Source: Oryzias latipes
Taxonomy: Eukaryota; Chordata; Actinopteri; Beloniformes; Adrianichthyidae
DNA length: 64,000 nt
Assembly: GCF_002234675.1 (NCBI RefSeq)
Contig: NC_019866.2
Coordinates: 18,893,311 to 18,957,310 of the forward strand
Reading direction: 5' to 3'
Part shown: positions 61,505-64,000 of the stretch, one piece after another
Layout: the number at the start of each line of letters is the position of its first letter
Position numbering within the stretch: the stretch's first letter is position 1
The notes under the pieces: generated by a model
The model's database searches: none
What the model saw: the letters and a program-made list of their open reading frames with translations, nothing else
Told to the model about the DNA's origin: nothing
Position numbers and translations under genes: made by a program

Positions 61505-63125
61505 ATTTAATTCAATTCAATTCAATTTTATTTGAATAGCCCAAATTCACAACAACAGTCGTCTAGATGGGCCTCGTATCGTATTGAAAAAGTTAAACAT
61601 AAAATCAAAAGGATCATGAATACATAGAATTCAATAGGAACATACTAAATTGAACTAATTAAACAGTCTAAACTGGACATCCCTCTGGCCTTAGACCCTC
61701 CTTCGCGGTAAGGAAAAACTCCTAAAAAAAACGGATTCCGGAAAAAACGAAAAAAACTCAGGGGTGCCCACATGAAGGAGGGATCCTCCCCCAGGACGGA
61801 CAGGGGATTAACAAGAACTCATAGAGCAGAATTAACTTATCTAACTCTAAAACTACATATCTAAAGTCCAGCAGACGAGCTTCATCCAGACGGAGTTGGG
61901 GGGACGGCCGGGTGCGGGAGTCGAGCCGGAGACAGGATCCACAGCCAGGTGTGGGAGCAGGAGCAGAGACGAGCCAGAGAGCACGGATGAGCCAACTGGA
62001 ATCTGGAAGCACTCCCACTCCCCCAGAGGTGAGAGGGAAAGAGGGAGAGTACATGAATCGCACTGCAGCAAACAGAAGGAATTAAATGATGAATAATGAT
62101 CAAGAACAGAGGAGAGAAGGAGGGTAGAAGGAGATGAGAAAAGAGGACAGAACCCCAGTGCACCATAGCTACCCCAGCTTCAAAATTACTAGCAGCCTAG
62201 TGACAACTACTTGTTATTAAGTTTAATTTAAACACATTAACATTAGGTTAAATAATCTCTGAATACTAGCTAGTTAGACAATAAGCCTGTCCAAAGAGGA
62301 ATGTTTTCAATCTAACTTTGAATGTAGAAACTGTGTTGGACTGTCTTACATGAGCTGAGAGTTTATTCCATTAAACAGGAGCTTGGTGGCTAAACGCTCT
62401 ACCTCCAACTGTACTTTTACTAATTCCAGGAACCACAAGCAGCCCTGCATTTTGGGAGAGAAGTGTTCTATTTGGATGGTAAGGGACTATGAGGTCTTTG
62501 ATATAGGATGTAAGGCCTTATAGGTTAACAGGAGGATCTTGAACTTGATTCTGATTCTGGTTCAACTGAGATCCATTGAAGTGAAACTAACACAGGAGTG
62601 ATGTGATCTCTTCTGTTAGTTCCTGCTAACAATCTAGCTGCTGCGTTCTAAACAAGTTGGAAACTTCTTAAGGAACTCTTAGGACATGCTGGTCACAAGG
62701 AGTTACAGTAATCCAGCCTCGACGTAACAAATGCATGGATGAGTTTTTCAGCATCACTCTTAGAAAGTATATTTCTGATCTTAGCAATACTCTGCAGGTG
62801 AAAAAAGGCAGTTCTACATTCCTGAGATATGTGAGTCTTAAATGATAAATCCTGGTCAAATAAAATCCCAAGGTTTCTAATTGTGGAATTGGAGGCTATA
62901 CTTATGCCATCCAGGGAGACTATCTGAGCAGACAGAGCATCTCTGCGGTTTTTGGGACCTAGTATAATGACCTCAGTTTTTTCTGGGTTGGCTATATTGT
63001 CATTCTGGTCAGGTTTAATAAATAAATACAACTGCGTGTCGTCAGCATAACAATGAAAACTACTGCTGTGTTTCCTGATTATGTTTCCTAAGGGAAGCAT
63101 GTACAATAGATCATAAACAGGATGG
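61505..63125 (-). mobile_element. L2/Maui-like LINE, 5'-truncated
   Basis: On the minus strand RT starts at about 63106 ([80 protein letters not shown]). Frame breaks follow through the C-terminus. The characteristic long 3' region includes CAGGGGTGCCCACATGAAGG on the + strand. The 3' end at about 61505 is (ATTGA)-type repeats. A separate, shorter L2-like copy is at 26750-27435. Confidence 0.85.
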
Positions 63126-63139
63126 GTCCTGTTTGTAAA

Positions 63140-63952
63140 TGCATAGACGGTGTGGCGCTCCAGAGAAGGCTTTGGAGCGTGAACAGGACCGGCCGGCTGC
63201 TCTGTATGAGCAAAGCATGTCGCTAAGCACAGCAGCCGGACTCGTAGCTTTGTGTTTGCAGCAGGGGAGGGTCCTTTGTTACCAGTGCGCTCCGGTGTGC
63301 AGTCTGTTAAGCCGCTCTGCCGAACTCAGGAGAACCGTGTCTCCATGAAGAACTTGGTCCCCTAGCAAAGGAGAGGCTTTGGGGCGGTGTGTGAGCTAAT
63401 AGAGGCAGCTTTTCAAAGCAGAAACGCCGTGCAGTCCTTAGAAACCGTGTGAACAATTACATGGATTTGTATTACCAGTCGTGTCTAGACAAAATAAAGG
63501 CTGATGTTATTCCCACATATTTACATGCAGCCAAGATGCAAGTTGTGCCATTGATTTCATGTTCAAACAAGGCTAAATGTTGTTAGCACATGTTAGCCTA
63601 CTCCTAACCCTTCTTCCGGCTCCGTTACGCTACCAAAAAAAACACTGACAACACGGATTAAGATAAAATGGTGAGCGAACAGGTGCTTCATAATAATCAT
63701 AACAATAATAAAAGCACGTTTAGAAAATCATCTCGTTCTATGTCGCAACTCTGTTTGTTTACAATGGAACTCAATGTTTCTTCTTCTAAACCGGTTTCTG
63801 GTATTCTGCACATGTTCAAATGATTTATTTCGACCGAAAGTGTGGCATGTGTAAACGTTTGTAATAATTGGAAAACATTTTTCCGATTGTTAAGTTATGA
63901 AGCCTATATACACTGTACAATTCTGATCCAATTTGCACATGTAACCGCACCT
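63140..63952 (+). mobile_element. Harbinger-like MITE fragment with right terminus
   Basis: It begins inside the family's interior (GCATAGACGGTGTGGCGCTC, then CCAGAGAAGGCTTTGGAGC). It ends in GCACATGTAACCGCACCT, the inverted form of the family terminus. The left part is missing and the L2 LINE begins beside it. Confidence 0.65.
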
Positions 63953-64000
63953 ACTGAGGACTTTGAGGCAACTTTTCAGATTGTTTAGGTCTTTTTGCAC

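Overview
This is a teleost fish nuclear genomic window, probably from a ray-finned fish outside the cyprinids. It has vertebrate exon-intron genes with GT-AG splicing, fish-typical non-LTR retrotransposons (Rex1, Rex3, L2/Maui-like, L1/Tx1-like), tRNA-headed SINEs and many hAT, Harbinger-like and piggyBac-like DNA elements. I see no prokaryotic features. The species cannot be fixed from the sequence alone.

Four host genes can be read, all on the + strand. Two are tandem copies of a 3-mercaptopyruvate sulfurtransferase gene (11517-13692 and 25101-27786; two coding exons each, 295 residues, active site CGSGVT). The third is the SUMO E2 enzyme ube2i/UBC9 (31372-34803; six coding exons, exactly 158 residues, catalytic Cys93). 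The fourth is a class I cytokine receptor best matched to the IL-2 receptor beta chain, il2rb (51175-58008; eight exons found, signal-peptide exon not securely located). MPST and IL2RB also lie close together in mammals, so this looks like a partly conserved neighbourhood.

Most of the rest is transposon in layers. 1-2133 is a minus-strand Tf1/sushi-type LTR element with an open gag-pro frame that runs off the left edge. It sits inside a Jockey-superfamily LINE (2134-4355). 4939-10236 is bounded by hAT-like termini with a near-perfect 8-bp target duplication and carries a decayed endogenous retrovirus inside. 12.6-23.7 kb holds a Harbinger-like MITE family, a SINE, a Rex3 fragment and a 5.3-kb minus-strand L1 with a very G-rich 3' region. 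23.9-24.97 kb is the 3' end of a Ty3/gypsy element ending about 130 bp before the second mpst copy. 40.0-45.3 kb is a three-level nest: a Harbinger-like MITE in a Rex1 in a Rex3. Large (ATCT)n arrays follow both Rex1 3' ends. 61.5-63.1 kb is an L2-type LINE, followed by another Harbinger-like MITE fragment at the right edge.

The most informative observations are: the two mpst copies are about 96-97% identical in coding exons but almost unalignable immediately outside them; the sushi-type LTR shows the expected 11-nt self-priming match and its gag ATG falls in the last six bases of the LTR; and the nested insertions have recoverable boundaries. I did not find a clearly new enzymatic or defence system.
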